Origin: Paraburkholderia sabiae
Lineage (GTDB): Bacteria; Pseudomonadota; Gammaproteobacteria; Burkholderiales; Burkholderiaceae
Direction: 5' to 3'
Length of the DNA: 64,000 nt
Assembly: GCF_030412785.1 (NCBI RefSeq)
Contig: NZ_CP125295.1
Span: forward strand, 248,001-312,000
The notes below the pieces were generated by a model that was not told the origin of the DNA, ran no database searches, and worked only from the letters and a program-made list of their open reading frames with translations. Of the stretch, positions 21,625-33,412 are shown piece by piece. Made by a program: the position numbers and the translations under genes. Every line of letters starts with the position of its first letter. The first letter of the stretch is position 1.

Positions 21625-21831
21625 TTACTGGCTCGCACCTTGCGGAGCAGCCGCGGGAGCGGCCTCGCCATTCTTCGACTTCTTCTTTTTCGGCTTCTTC
21701 ACGTGCTTGACGGTGGGCGGCGAGTACGAGCTCACCGAACTTGATCCACCGGGCGCCTGAGGCTGGGCCTCGGACAGCGGCGCAATGGCGGCGAGCGATA
21801 ACGCGGTCAACATCAGCGTCAGCTTCTTCAT
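21625..21831 (-). CDS. Small exported Lys-rich protein
   Basis: A 68-residue frame starting at the ATG 21829-21831 with a Sec signal peptide (MKKLTLMLTALSLAAIAP, cleavage after SEA near residue 22). The mature part is about 45 residues: a Ser/Tyr/Pro segment, then a strongly basic run (VKHVKKPKKKKSKNG) and an Ala/Pro-rich tail. A Shine-Dalgarno-like GGAGAA lies just upstream. No domain is recognised; a periplasmic polycation that could bind nucleic acid, LPS or peptidoglycan is speculation. It sits between metH and DUF1840. Confidence 0.6.
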   Translation of the reverse strand: MKKLTLMLTALSLAAIAPLSEAQPQAPGGSSSVSSYSPPTVKHVKKPKKKKSKNGEAAPAAAPQGASQ

Positions 21832-22007
21832 ACGATTTTCTCCGTTGACGGTTGCAAGTCGTTGGGCCGACGCGTTTTTTGTTCGCGTCTGGCGGGGCGG
21901 CAGGTCATGCCCGAGCAGTCTACAAAGCCGAAAATATTCGCTGTGCTCGCAGCCGAAAATACTTAGCCTCTGGCCAGCGATATAGTCCTGCCGCCGTCCT
22001 CCCCGTC

Positions 22008-24725
<2,718 letters not shown>

Positions 24726-24818
24726 GGTTGGTGTGCGTGTTTCGTCAGTGCTTCGATGATCTCTTGCGCGGCGCGTTTCGCGTTGCTTCGTGCGTTTCGT
24801 GCGCCGCTTGCGTGGCTG

Positions 24819-25883
24819 TCAGGCGGCGTTGCGATACTGGCTCGGCCACTTGCGCGGCTTCACGTCGTTCAGCGCCTTCGCGATTGCCGCGATGTGTTCC
24901 GGCGTCGTGCCGCAGCAGCCGCCCGCGATGTTCACGAGGCCCGCCTGCGCGAATTCCTTCAGCAGGCCGGACGTATCGGCGGGCAGTTCGTCGAAGCCGG
25001 TATCGCTCATCGGATTCGGCAGGCCCGCGTTCGGATAGCACGACACGTAGGTGTCGCACAGCTTCGCCAGTTCCGCGATGTACGGGCGCATCAGCGCCGC
25101 GCCGAGCGCGCAGTTCAGGCCGAACGTGAGCGGCTTCGCGTGACGCAGCGAGTTCCAGAATGCTTCGACCGTTTGACCCGACAGAATGCGGCCCGATGCG
25201 TCCGTCACCGTGCCCGAAATCATGATGGGCAGACGTTCGCCCGTGTCTTCGAACAGCTCGTCGAGCGCGAAGAGCGCGGCCTTGGCGTTCAGCGTGTCGA
25301 AGATCGTCTCGACGAGGAACAGGTCCGCACCGCCGTCCATCAGCGCCTTCGCCTGTTCGTAGTACGCCGCGCGCAGTTCGTCGAACGTGACGTTGCGTGC
25401 GCCAGGATCGTTCACGTCGGGCGAAATGCTGGCCGTCTTCGGCGTCGGTCCGATCGCGCCCGCGACGAAGCGCGGCTTGTCGGGCGTCGAGTACTTGTCG
25501 CACGCAGCGCGCGCAAGTTTCGCCGATTCGAGGTTCATTTCGACTGCAAGCGCTTCCATGCCGTAGTCGGCCTGCGCGACGGTCGTTGCACCGAACGTGT
25601 TGGTTTCGATGATGTCCGCCCCCGCTGCGAGATATTGCTCGTGAATCTCGCTGATGATTCGCGGCTGCGTGATCGACAGCAGTTCGTTGTTGCCCTTGAT
25701 GTCGCGCGCATAGTCCGCGAAGCGTTCGCCGCGATAGGCGGCTTCGTCGAGCTTGTAGCGCTGGATCATCGTGCCCATCGCGCCGTCCAGAATCAGGATG
25801 CGCGATTCGAGCAACGCGGGCAGGGCCGCGCCGCGCGTGTAGGCGGCGCGGGCGGGAACGGCTGACGGGGCGGGCTGGTTCAT
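24819..25883 (-). CDS. Methionine synthase, homocysteine/zinc domain (separate gene)
   Basis: 354 residues from the ATG at 25881-25883 (MNQPAPSA). This is the S-methyltransferase barrel that forms the N-terminal module of one-piece Met[14 protein letters not shown] (about 33-45), ETNTFGAT, and zinc ligands in FGLNCALG (one Cys) and [10 protein letters not shown] (two Cys). It ends right after the barrel ([10 protein letters not shown]). Together with the next gene it reconstitutes a full MetH, so the two chains must associate. The split organisation is known in Burkholderia relatives. Confidence 0.93.
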   Translation of the reverse strand: MNQPAPSAVPARAAYTRGAALPALLESRILILDGAMGTMIQRYKLDEAAYRGERFADYARDIKGNNELLSITQPRIISEIHEQYLAAGADIIETNTFGATTVAQADYGMEALAVEMNLESAKLARAACDKYSTPDKPRFVAGAIGPTPKTASISPDVNDPGARNVTFDELRAAYYEQAKALMDGGADLFLVETIFDTLNAKAALFALDELFEDTGERLPIMISGTVTDASGRILSGQTVEAFWNSLRHAKPLTFGLNCALGAALMRPYIAELAKLCDTYVSCYPNAGLPNPMSDTGFDELPADTSGLLKEFAQAGLVNIAGGCCGTTPEHIAAIAKALNDVKPRKWPSQYRNAA

Positions 25884-26130
25884 GGTCTGATCGGGCTCGT
25901 GCCGGCACGGCCGGCTTTTTTCAGGAAACTCAATATTGTAGCCGCACGGTCGCGGGCGCGCCCGGCGTGGTGGCTGTGGCGGGATCACGGCGGGCATCGT
26001 GGCGCTGCAAGGCGCGGGAGATGCTGTGAATGTAGCGCGGAAAGTATTTCTTTCGCTGCTTGCTCAACGAACTGAACCCGCGGAACCCGCGTTTCGCGCC
26101 ATGCGCGCGCCGGCGGGCCGCCTGAAACGA

Positions 26131-26160
26131 AAAACCCCGCCCGGGATACCGGACGGGGTT
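26131..26160 (-). terminator. Rho-independent terminator of the DUF3567 gene
   Basis: On the minus strand a GC-rich stem (AACCCCGTCCGG / CCGGGCGGGGTT with one mismatch, 4-base loop) is followed by a T-run (TTTTT reading into 26131 and below). It lies 38 bp after the DUF3567 stop. Confidence 0.85.
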
Positions 26161-26197
26161 GATGGGAAACGTGTCGCCAAAGGGTGGCGCGTAACGA

Positions 26198-26455
26198 TCA
26201 GTGAAGAATGACCGGCTGGTTCATCAGGCTGTCGAATTGACCGAGAAATTCGTCCACTTCGTCGAGCGTCGGTTCGTCTTCGATCAGCTTTTGCACGTGC
26301 TCGCGAAAACTGGCTGCCATCTCACCGTCGATGTAAATCTCGCGCTGTGTATTCTTGTCGACGATCTCATACCCGCCGGACTTCATCGCGAGATGGCCGT
26401 CCTGCGGCGGAAACTCGACGACACAATAGTTGGGGCTGTTGTAGATCATTTGCAT
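26198..26455 (-). CDS. DUF3567 protein
   Basis: 85-residue acidic cytoplasmic protein (MQMIYNSPNYCVVEF start) matching the DUF3567 family found in Burkholderiales; function unknown. It is predicted as beta strands at the N-terminus followed by a helical tail (IEDEPTLDEVDEFLGQFDSLM). A Shine-Dalgarno (AAGGAG) lies 5-8 bp upstream of the ATG. It is a single-gene unit with its own terminator. Confidence 0.85.
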   Translation of the reverse strand: MQMIYNSPNYCVVEFPPQDGHLAMKSGGYEIVDKNTQREIYIDGEMAASFREHVQKLIEDEPTLDEVDEFLGQFDSLMNQPVILH

Positions 26456-26572
26456 GGCGACACTCCTTATTTCCGATGGCTCCGGGCCAGTGTTGCACCG
26501 TAGATGGAGCCCTTGGTTTGGAATTCAAGGGGTGGGTCCGGCGTGACGCTACCCATTCTCCGGACCTATCTG

Positions 26573-27361
26573 TTAGACCCGTTTTTGCAAAAACGATTCA
26601 AGCAAAGCAGTGAAACGTTGCGACTGTTCGATCGGTGCGAGGTGAGCCGCGTCGAGCAACTCGAACTGCGCGTCCCGGATGGCATTCGCAATTTCCTGTG
26701 TAGCAGCAGGTGGCGTGCCTGCATCGTGGCGTCCAGCCACAGCAAGAGTGGGAAGGGCGATCTCTTTCAGTCTACTGCGCACATCGAAATCGCGCAGTGC
26801 AAAGCACGCCTGCGCATAACCTTCAGACGAAGTGTTCTCGAATACCTCGCGAATCTGCTCGACGACTTCGGGATGCGCATCGCGAAAGCCCGCCGTCAGC
26901 CACCGTTCGATCGTCGCCTGGGCCAACGCCGCGACGCCTTCGTCGCGTGCTTTCGCCGCGCGCTGTTCCCAGACGGCGCGTCCATCGGCCGGCGATGCAG
27001 CGTGCGTATCGGTGAGCGTCAAGGTTTCGATGCGAGCCGGGTCATCCAGTGCGAACTGCTGCGCGATCATGCCGCCCATCGACATTCCGACAATATGCGT
27101 CTTCTGGACGCCAAGTGCATCCAGCAGCGCGCGTAGATCCTGCGACAAATCTGCAACACTGAACTGCCTGTCCGATGCCGCCGTCTGACCGTGACCGCGC
27201 ACGTCGTAGCGCAAGACCGTGAAGTCGTCGCGGAAGTAGCCTGCGAGCTGATCCCAGATCGACAGATCGCCGCCGAGCTGATGAATGAACGTGAGCCAGG
27301 GGCCACCGCCTTCATTGCTCAGGATGTAGCGCGTATCGATGCCATTCACATTGATTTGCAT
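26573..27361 (-). CDS. Alpha/beta hydrolase (PcaD/3-oxoadipate enol-lactonase-like)
   Basis: 262 residues. The classical fold shows FIHQLGG at the oxyanion-hole position, RYDVRGHGQT, nucleophile elbow GMSMGG (Ser near 94), a late Asp in AGRHDAGTP and His in DAAHLAPIEQ. Length and motifs are close to enol-lactone hydrolases of the beta-ketoadipate pathway, but no other pca gene is nearby and FIHQLGG departs from the usual HGLG, so the substrate is open. The upstream region contains a tandem repeat and a perfect inverted repeat, suggesting dedicated regulation. Confidence 0.85.
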   Translation of the reverse strand: MQINVNGIDTRYILSNEGGGPWLTFIHQLGGDLSIWDQLAGYFRDDFTVLRYDVRGHGQTAASDRQFSVADLSQDLRALLDALGVQKTHIVGMSMGGMIAQQFALDDPARIETLTLTDTHAASPADGRAVWEQRAAKARDEGVAALAQATIERWLTAGFRDAHPEVVEQIREVFENTSSEGYAQACFALRDFDVRSRLKEIALPTLAVAGRHDAGTPPAATQEIANAIRDAQFELLDAAHLAPIEQSQRFTALLESFLQKRV

Positions 27362-27374
27362 GCGGACTCCGTAA

Positions 27375-27404
27375 GTGATGTCGCAATGGGTGACGTCGCA
27401 ATGA
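27375..27404. repeat. Tandem 15-bp repeat upstream of the hydrolase gene
   Basis: GTGATGTCGCAATGG (27375-27389) is followed directly by GTGACGTCGCAATGA (27390-27404), 13 of 15 positions identical. It lies in the presumed 5' leader or promoter of the minus-strand hydrolase gene, 14 bp from its start codon. Confidence 0.7.
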
Positions 27405-27419
27405 AAGAACGAACGGACC

Positions 27420-27462
27420 GGCGGTTCATGCGATGCAATTCATGGGATTTGCATGAACCGCC
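27420..27462. promoter_or_regulatory. Perfect 12-bp inverted repeat, candidate operator
   Basis: GGCGGTTCATGC (27420-27431) and GCATGAACCGCC (27451-27462) are exact reverse complements around a 19-base centre. It lies about 60-100 bp upstream of the hydrolase start. There is no T-run on the minus strand after it, so it is more like a repressor or activator site than a terminator. Confidence 0.6.
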
Positions 27463-27596
27463 GACGCGATATGAGCGCGTTGAGAGAACGCTTCGAGTGC
27501 GCCTCGTCGTGCGATCGACACAGTCGCCAGAAGTTTCTGGCGCAGAGTGTCGTCCCGGATAACACAGTGTCCTCCATTGCGAAGGACCTGTTTGTG

Positions 27597-28808
27597 TCAG
27601 GGCTTTTCGGGCCCCGCACCAGGATCGGTCACGGACGGTTGCGGTGTAGCCGACGTCGTGTCGTCGGACGATGTGTCGTTGCCATCGGCATCCGGCGACG
27701 CGATCCTCCCGCGCCATACAAGCTCTATCTGCGTTCCGTTCGGCTCGGTTTGCACGAGACGCACGGGCAGCCAGCCGAGCGACGGCGCGAGCCATACGTC
27801 GATGCGCCGCCGATCGCCTTCGCGGCGCGGCAGCCGCATGAAATGGCGGGCGTCGATGGTGCCGTGATCGGTGCGCACGGACTCGTCGCCTATCGTCTCG
27901 ATCGGCCAGATTTCGCCGCTGTCGTTGTCGGTGACATAGAACTGCCGCGTGACGCCAGGTTGATACGCGTCGGGATCGCCGCGCACGAGACTCGCGAGCT
28001 GCATCACCATGCTGAAACGGTCTTGCGCGCCGTCCTGCAGCGGCAGCGTGTTCGGCGTGCGCGTGAAGCCGATCTGCTTCGAGTCGCGATGAAACGTGGT
28101 GATGTCTTCGCCGCGCCGTCCGCGTTTTTCGATGTACTGATCAGGCGCGAGACCGAAGGCATCGACATGTCCGTGGCTCGCATAGCTGAACGTTCCGACG
28201 AACGGCAAGGGTACCGAAACGACCATGTCGTACGAACGGCCATCGCTCGACCAGTGGATCGTTCCCGGCTGATTGCGCACGCCGTTGTAGAACGTGTCGT
28301 ATTGCAGATTGCCCGACGGCGGCACGGAGAATTTCACGCCGGGCGCCGTGCTTTGCGCGCTGCCCTGGCCCGCCGCGTTGGCATTGGCGTTCGAACCGCT
28401 CGCGCTGCTTGCACCCGTCGCAGCCGAGGCTTCTACAGGCGCGCTCGCAGGTTCGGTCGCGGGCGCTGTTTCATGCGGCTTTGGACCCGGGCGCGTCGCG
28501 GTCAGCACATGTTCACGCGGCGCACGCGCTGCATGAGCCGGCGCAGCGGGCGCTGCCTTCGCGGGCGGCGGCGAACCGGCCGCCTGAGTTTCGATGCGCT
28601 CCGGTTTGAGCAACGCGACCTGCACGGGCACATGTTCGGGCGACACGGGCTTGAACGTATCGTGATGTCGTTCGAACCATTGCGCGGCGATCAAATGCGC
28701 GCCGAGAACAGCCGCCAGCACGCCTGTCCAGCGCAGGCGCGACGCGCGGCGCCGCGCACGGGCGAGGTGGGCAGGCGTGATCGAACGGACAGCGGATGGA
28801 GACGACAT
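27597..28808 (-). CDS. DUF3108 protein with N-terminal membrane anchor
   Basis: 403 residues: basic N-terminus, one transmembrane helix (about 29-45, WTGVLAAVLGAHLIAAQW), a TonB-like periplasmic Pro/Ala-rich linker (50-150), and a C-terminal DUF3108 domain (about 160-375) with LQYDTFYNGVRN, QIGFTRTPNTLPLQDGAQD and a VWLAPSLGWLPVRL end. DUF3108 proteins are envelope proteins of unknown function with beta-barrel/lipocalin-like predictions. The gene is co-directional with the IclR gene upstream but separated by 78 bp. Confidence 0.85.
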   Translation of the reverse strand: MSSPSAVRSITPAHLARARRRASRLRWTGVLAAVLGAHLIAAQWFERHHDTFKPVSPEHVPVQVALLKPERIETQAAGSPPPAKAAPAAPAHAARAPREHVLTATRPGPKPHETAPATEPASAPVEASAATGASSASGSNANANAAGQGSAQSTAPGVKFSVPPSGNLQYDTFYNGVRNQPGTIHWSSDGRSYDMVVSVPLPFVGTFSYASHGHVDAFGLAPDQYIEKRGRRGEDITTFHRDSKQIGFTRTPNTLPLQDGAQDRFSMVMQLASLVRGDPDAYQPGVTRQFYVTDNDSGEIWPIETIGDESVRTDHGTIDARHFMRLPRREGDRRRIDVWLAPSLGWLPVRLVQTEPNGTQIELVWRGRIASPDADGNDTSSDDTTSATPQPSVTDPGAGPEKP

Positions 28809-28886
28809 CAGAAGCGGTATCTATGAAGGCAGGACGCGAACACGTTTCGACACGATGCCGACGTTACGTGTTCCTCGCGCGCATCG

Positions 28887-29777
28887 TCATCGAGCCGTCG
28901 GACTATAGCCGAGTTCATACGACAGCTTCTGCGCACACTCGCGCAGCGCGGTATCGACTTCGCCGCCCCACGCGATATCGAACGCGCCTTCGTGACCCAG
29001 CGCGATCAGCCCGAGCGCGAGATCGCCATTCGAATCGAACACGGGTGTGCAGAACGCGTGGATGGTCGGCAGCAGCATGCCTTCGACGCGCGCCGAACCC
29101 TGCGCGCGCACTTCGTCGAGCACGCGTTCGACATCCTCCAGCGTACGCGGACTGTTGGCTGCGGCCCAACGCTGCGTTTCGGCGAGTTCTCGCTCGATCA
29201 TCGCCGCCGTCTTGCCGCGCGGCAGATAGGCGGCGAACAGCAGACCCGTCGCGGAACTGAGCATCGGCATCACGTCGCCGAGTTTCAGCGAAGCCTTCGC
29301 GGGATAGCTCGATTCCATCCAGTGAACGACGGTCGGCCCCTGGTTGCCCCACACGGCGATGCCCACGGTCATGTCGAGCCGCTCGCGCAGTTCGGCTAGC
29401 GCGATGCGCGCGAGCTTCACGCCGTCGACGCGTGCGAGCCGCGCCAACCCAAGTTGCAACGCGAAGCCGCCGAGTTCGTAGCGCCCCGTCAGCGGATCCT
29501 GCGCGACGACGCCGAGGCGCTGAAAACTCACCAGATAACGATGCGCCTTCGCGGGACTCATCCCCGCGCGCTGCGCGAGATCGCGCAGCATCATCGCGCG
29601 CGGCTCGTGCGTGAGCACGTCGAGCAGACGGAAACCCACCTCGATCGACTGGATGCCCGAACGCAGTTTTTCCTCGCCGCTTTCATTCGAGTCGGCGGCA
29701 TCGTCGTCGACGGTATCGAGCGGTTCGGCGGCTTCGGCATCCTTGCGGATCGAACTTGAGCGGGCGGTTGGAGGCAT
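28887..29777 (-). CDS. IclR-family transcriptional regulator
   Basis: 296 residues from the ATG at 29775-29777; a longer in-frame start at 29825 is possible. A Glu/Asp-rich N-terminal tail (about 1-35) precedes the winged helix (GIQSIEVGFRLLDVL then LRDLAQRAGMSPAKAHRYLVSFQRLG) and the IclR ligand-binding domain (about 115-290; WMESSYPAKASLKLGDVMPMLSSATGLLFAAYL). It is divergent from the FAH-family gene, with 127 bp between starts, so it most likely controls that gene and itself. Confidence 0.92.
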   Translation of the reverse strand: MPPTARSSSIRKDAEAAEPLDTVDDDAADSNESGEEKLRSGIQSIEVGFRLLDVLTHEPRAMMLRDLAQRAGMSPAKAHRYLVSFQRLGVVAQDPLTGRYELGGFALQLGLARLARVDGVKLARIALAELRERLDMTVGIAVWGNQGPTVVHWMESSYPAKASLKLGDVMPMLSSATGLLFAAYLPRGKTAAMIERELAETQRWAAANSPRTLEDVERVLDEVRAQGSARVEGMLLPTIHAFCTPVFDSNGDLALGLIALGHEGAFDIAWGGEVDTALRECAQKLSYELGYSPTAR

Positions 29778-29904
29778 AGGAAACGGTTGAACGATGAGCG
29801 AAGAAGGGCGTCGAGCGGGCAGCAAAGAAGCGTCCGCTTTGGCCGCGCCGATTCACCATCGTAGAATAGATTCCTCTTATCGTCATCCACACGCTTTTTC
29901 CGCC

Positions 29905-30897
29905 ATGAAACTTGCCTCGCTGAAGGACGGCACGCGCGACGGTCAACTGATCGTCGTTTCCCGCGACCTGCATACGGCCGCCGTCGCCGACGCCATCGCC
30001 CCGACGATGCAGCGCGTTCTCGACGACTGGACTTTCTACGCGCCGCAGCTGCGCGACCTGTACGACGAGCTGAATCAGGGCCGCGCGCGCAACACCTTTT
30101 CGTTCGATGCGAAGGAATGCATGGCGCCGCTGCCGCGCGCATTCCAGTGGGCCGACGGCTCCGCCTATGTGAACCACGTCGAACTGGTGCGCCGCGCGCG
30201 CGGCGCCGAGATGCCGCCGGAGTTCTGGACCGATCCGCTGATGTACCAGGGCGGCAGCGACGACTTCATCGGACCGAAAGACGACATCGTGTGCGCGTCG
30301 GAATCGTTCGGTATCGACTTCGAAGCGGAAGTCGCCGTGATCACGGGCGATGTTCCGATGGGCACCAAACCGGACCAGGCGCTGAAGAGCATCCGCCTCG
30401 TCACGCTCGTCAACGACGTGTCGCTGCGCAATCTGATTCCCGCCGAACTCGCGAAGGGCTTCGGCTTTTTCCAGAGCAAGCCGGCGACGTCGTTCGCGCC
30501 CGTTGCCGTGACGCTCGACGAACTCGGCGACACGTGGCGCGAAGGCCGCGTGCATCGTCCGATGATCGTGCACTGGAACGGCAAGAAAGTCGGTCAGCCG
30601 GACGCGGGCACCGACATGGTGTTCCACTTCGGACAGCTGATCGCGCATGCCGCGAAGACGCGCAATCTACGCGCGGGCGCGATCGTCGGTTCGGGCACCG
30701 TGTCGAACAAGGACGCGAAGCGCGGCTATTGCTGTATCGCCGAAAAGCGCTGCCTCGAAACGATCGAGAACGGCAGCGCGCAAACGGAGTTCATGAAGTT
30801 CGGCGATACCGTGAAGATCGAGATGTTCGACGAGGCGGGCAAGACGATTTTCGGTTCGATCGATCAGGCCGTTGCACCGCTCGAAGGCGAGCTTTGA
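29905..30897 (+). CDS. Fumarylacetoacetate hydrolase-family protein
   Basis: 330 residues from the ATG at 29905 (MKLASLKDGT), preceded by a plausible spacer; the upstream in-frame ATG at 29794 lies in the IclR control region. The FAH fold shows the metal-binding Glu pattern (SFGIDFEAEVAVITGDVP), VNDVSLRNLI, FFQSKPATSFAPVAV and a conserved RAGAIVGSGTVSN. Substrates are C-C or C-O bonds of acylpyruvate-like compounds; the exact one is unknown. Homogentisate dioxygenase and maleylacetoacetate isomerase are not adjacent, so this is not clearly tyrosine-pathway FahA. Confidence 0.88.
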   Translation: MKLASLKDGTRDGQLIVVSRDLHTAAVADAIAPTMQRVLDDWTFYAPQLRDLYDELNQGRARNTFSFDAKECMAPLPRAFQWADGSAYVNHVELVRRARGAEMPPEFWTDPLMYQGGSDDFIGPKDDIVCASESFGIDFEAEVAVITGDVPMGTKPDQALKSIRLVTLVNDVSLRNLIPAELAKGFGFFQSKPATSFAPVAVTLDELGDTWREGRVHRPMIVHWNGKKVGQPDAGTDMVFHFGQLIAHAAKTRNLRAGAIVGSGTVSNKDAKRGYCCIAEKRCLETIENGSAQTEFMKFGDTVKIEMFDEAGKTIFGSIDQAVAPLEGEL

Positions 30898-30992
30898 TGA
30901 AATAAAGGGAAGCGCGCGGCATCGGTGAAATGAACCGAAAGGGTTTCGCCCGATGCCGATAGCGCGGCGCGCGCCGCTACACTGACGCTCGC

Positions 30993-31038
30993 GCGAGGCC
31001 ATCGCGCCTCGCATGCGGGTTCGCGAACATGGCGAACC
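30993..31038 (+). promoter_or_regulatory. Two consecutive 7-bp hairpins in the leader of the binding-protein gene
   Basis: GCGAGGC (30993-30999) pairs with GCCTCGC (31006-31012), then GGTTCGC (31018-31024) pairs with GCGAACC (31032-31038). They precede the substrate-binding protein start by about 60 bp. There is no T-run. They could be a factor-dependent terminator of the FAH-family gene or a leader structure. Confidence 0.4.
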
Positions 31039-31095
31039 GGCACATGCAACACGCAGCATCGCAGAAATGACAAAAAGCCAACTGGAGACAAAGGC

Positions 31096-32289
31096 ATGCC
31101 GCGATACGGGACGTTTGCATTTTCAACTTTGCGCAATTGCGCTTCGAAGCGGCGCACATTGCTCGCCGCCACGCTTTCCGTTTTGCCTGGAGTCGCGCTC
31201 GCGCAGGTCAAGATCGGGCTCGTGCTGTCGCTGACGGGACCGGCCGCGTCGCTCGGCATTCCCGCGCGCGATACGGCATCGCTCTTTCCGAAAGAGATCG
31301 CCGGGCAGAAAGTCGAATACATCGTGCTCGACGATGCATCCGATACGACGCAAGCCGTGCAGGACACGAAAAAACTGATCTCTGAAAATCACGTCGATGC
31401 CATCATCGGCTCGTCGATCACGCCGAACTCGCTCGCGATGATCGACGTCGTCGCCGAGGGTGAAACGCCCGCGATTTCGCTGGCGTCGTCGGCGAAAATC
31501 ATCGAGCCAGTCGATGCAAAACGTCACTGGATGTTCAAGACGCCGCAGACGGACGCGATGATGGCCTCCGCGATCACCGAGCATGCGAGCCAGCATGGCG
31601 TGAAGACGATCGCGTACATCGGACAGGCAGACGCGCTCGGCGAAACCTTCTATGCGGAAGTCGCGAAGTTCGCGCAGATTCACCACATCAACGTGGTGGC
31701 CAACGAGCGTTTCAATCGCACCGATCCGAGCGTCACCGGACAGATTCTGAAGATCATGGCGGCGAATCCCGATGCCGTCGTCGTGGGCGCGGCGGGCACG
31801 CCGGCCGCACTGCCGCCGAAGACGCTGATCAGCCGCGGCTACAAGGGCAAGATCTATCACAACCACGGCGTGGGCAATAACGACTTCCTGCGCGTATGCG
31901 GCGCGGATTGCAACGGCACGTATCTGCCCGCGAGCCCCGTGCTCGTCGCATCGCAATTGCCAGCGGACTATGCTTCGAAGCGTCTCGCGCTCGATTACAT
32001 CGCGCGCTTCGAGAAGCTGCGCGGTCCGGGCAGCGTGTCGGCGTTCGGCTCGTATGCGTGGGATGCCAGCATGTTGCTGAACAACGCGGTTCCCATTGCG
32101 CTGAAAGCGGCTGCGCCCGGCACCGTCGAGTTTCGCCGCGCGCTGCGCGATGCGCTCGAAGCAACGAAGGGTCTCGCCGACACGAACGGCGTCGTCAACA
32201 TGAGCACAACCGATCACCTCGGCCTCGATCAGCGCGCGCGCGTGATGGTCGAGATCAGCAACGGCAAGTGGGTGTATCAGCCGCGCTGA
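31096..32289 (+). CDS. Branched-chain amino-acid-type ABC substrate-binding protein (orphan)
   Basis: 397 residues with a basic N-terminus and Sec signal peptide ([18 protein letters not shown], cleavage near residue 35), therefore periplasmic. Type I binding fold of the LivJ family: [17 protein letters not shown] at the mature start, the second lobe opening with [15 protein letters not shown], and a hinge near [11 protein letters not shown]. There is no permease or ATPase gene nearby. The next gene (91 bp downstream) is a crotonase-like protein. The ligand may be an aromatic or acyl acid, but that is inference from family trends only. Confidence 0.9.
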   Translation: MPRYGTFAFSTLRNCASKRRTLLAATLSVLPGVALAQVKIGLVLSLTGPAASLGIPARDTASLFPKEIAGQKVEYIVLDDASDTTQAVQDTKKLISENHVDAIIGSSITPNSLAMIDVVAEGETPAISLASSAKIIEPVDAKRHWMFKTPQTDAMMASAITEHASQHGVKTIAYIGQADALGETFYAEVAKFAQIHHINVVANERFNRTDPSVTGQILKIMAANPDAVVVGAAGTPAALPPKTLISRGYKGKIYHNHGVGNNDFLRVCGADCNGTYLPASPVLVASQLPADYASKRLALDYIARFEKLRGPGSVSAFGSYAWDASMLLNNAVPIALKAAAPGTVEFRRALRDALEATKGLADTNGVVNMSTTDHLGLDQRARVMVEISNGKWVYQPR

Positions 32290-32380
32290 TTGCGGCGTGT
32301 TTCGGGCGGCGCAGCGTCGGCTGCGTCGCACGCCTGATGTGTGGTCTGACGCCGACGCGTCGCTTTTAAGGATGCCTGCC

Positions 32381-33232
32381 ATGTCTCACGAATCGGAATC
32401 GCAAACGGTCGAACCTGCGTTCTACGCGCACTACAGGTCGCTGCGCGTCCGGCGTCATGCGCACGGCATCCTCGAAATCGTGATGAGCGGCGAAGGCGCG
32501 AACAAAAGCAATCTCGCCACCGCCGATGCGAACATGCATCGCGAACTGGCCGACATCTGGCGCGACGTCGATCGCGATCCGGAGACGCGCGTCGTGGTGA
32601 TTCGCGGTGAAGGCAAAGGCTTTTCGGCGGGCGGCGATCTCGGGCTCGTCGAAGACATGGCGAATGACTTCGACGTGCGCACGCGCGTGTGGCGCGAGGC
32701 GCGCGATCTCGTCTACAACGTGATCAACTGCAGCAAGCCGATCGTGTCGGCGATGCACGGACCGGCTGTCGGCGCAGGGCTCGTCGCGGGACTGCTCGCG
32801 GATATTTCGATTGCAACGAAGTCGGCGCGCATCATCGACGGGCATACGCGTCTGGGCGTCGCGGCGGGCGATCATGCGGCGATCGTGTGGCCGCTTCTGT
32901 GCGGCATGGCGAAAGCGAAGTACTACCTGATGCTGTGCGAACCCATGAGCGGCGAGGAAGCGGAGCGCATCGGGCTTGTGTCGCTTGCTGTCGACGACAA
33001 CGATCTGCTGCCGAAAACCTTCGAAGTCGCGCGCAAGCTTGCGAGCGGTTCGCAGACGGCGATCCGCTGGACCAAGTACGCGCTGAACAACTGGCTGCGC
33101 TCGGCCGGCCCGACGTTCGATACGTCGCTTGCGCTCGAATTCATGGGCTTTGCGGGACCTGACGTGCGCGAAGGCGTGGCGTCGTTGCGCGAGCGGCGCG
33201 CACCGGACTTTCCGGGCAAGGAGCCGTTCTGA
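32381..33232 (+). CDS. Crotonase-fold (enoyl-CoA hydratase-like) protein lacking both catalytic glutamates
   Basis: 283 residues from the ATG at 32381 ([10 protein letters not shown]), chosen because AAGGA lies 7-10 bp upstream. The crotonase core is clear: [13 protein letters not shown] (oxyanion hole, about 77-88) and [15 protein letters not shown]. By motif alignment with rat hydratase, the first catalytic Glu position (GGGCE) is Val135 in GAGLVAG and the second (GQPE) is His155 in IIDGH. Hydratase activity is therefore doubtful; decarboxylase, hydrolase or isomerase activity using Asp/His is possible. My alignment is by eye. Confidence 0.85.
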   Translation: MSHESESQTVEPAFYAHYRSLRVRRHAHGILEIVMSGEGANKSNLATADANMHRELADIWRDVDRDPETRVVVIRGEGKGFSAGGDLGLVEDMANDFDVRTRVWREARDLVYNVINCSKPIVSAMHGPAVGAGLVAGLLADISIATKSARIIDGHTRLGVAAGDHAAIVWPLLCGMAKAKYYLMLCEPMSGEEAERIGLVSLAVDDNDLLPKTFEVARKLASGSQTAIRWTKYALNNWLRSAGPTFDTSLALEFMGFAGPDVREGVASLRERRAPDFPGKEPF

Positions 33233-33412
33233 CGGCATGAGCCTTGCGCGCCATCGCGCATTTCGGCGGACGCAAAACCGTCACATCTGGCGGCGCACGA
33301 TAGTTTCGGCGCCGCGCGGCATCTCACCGCGAAAATGCACGCGGTATGATCGAACCGCGAACTTCGAACATCGATAAACCTCACAGCCAGAACCGAACAC
33401 AGGAGCTCAGCA

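Noticed and set aside
25901..25921. GCCGGC-ACG-GCCGGC followed by six T on the plus strand, upstream of the metH barrel gene
   Set aside because: Looks like a terminator in the plus direction but no plus-strand gene precedes it; its loop is only three bases. Could be an antisense terminator, but nothing supports it.
25884..26130. Possible SAH or cobalamin riboswitch in front of the split metH
   Set aside because: I looked on the minus strand for the conserved core elements of these riboswitch classes and found none convincing; absence is not proof.
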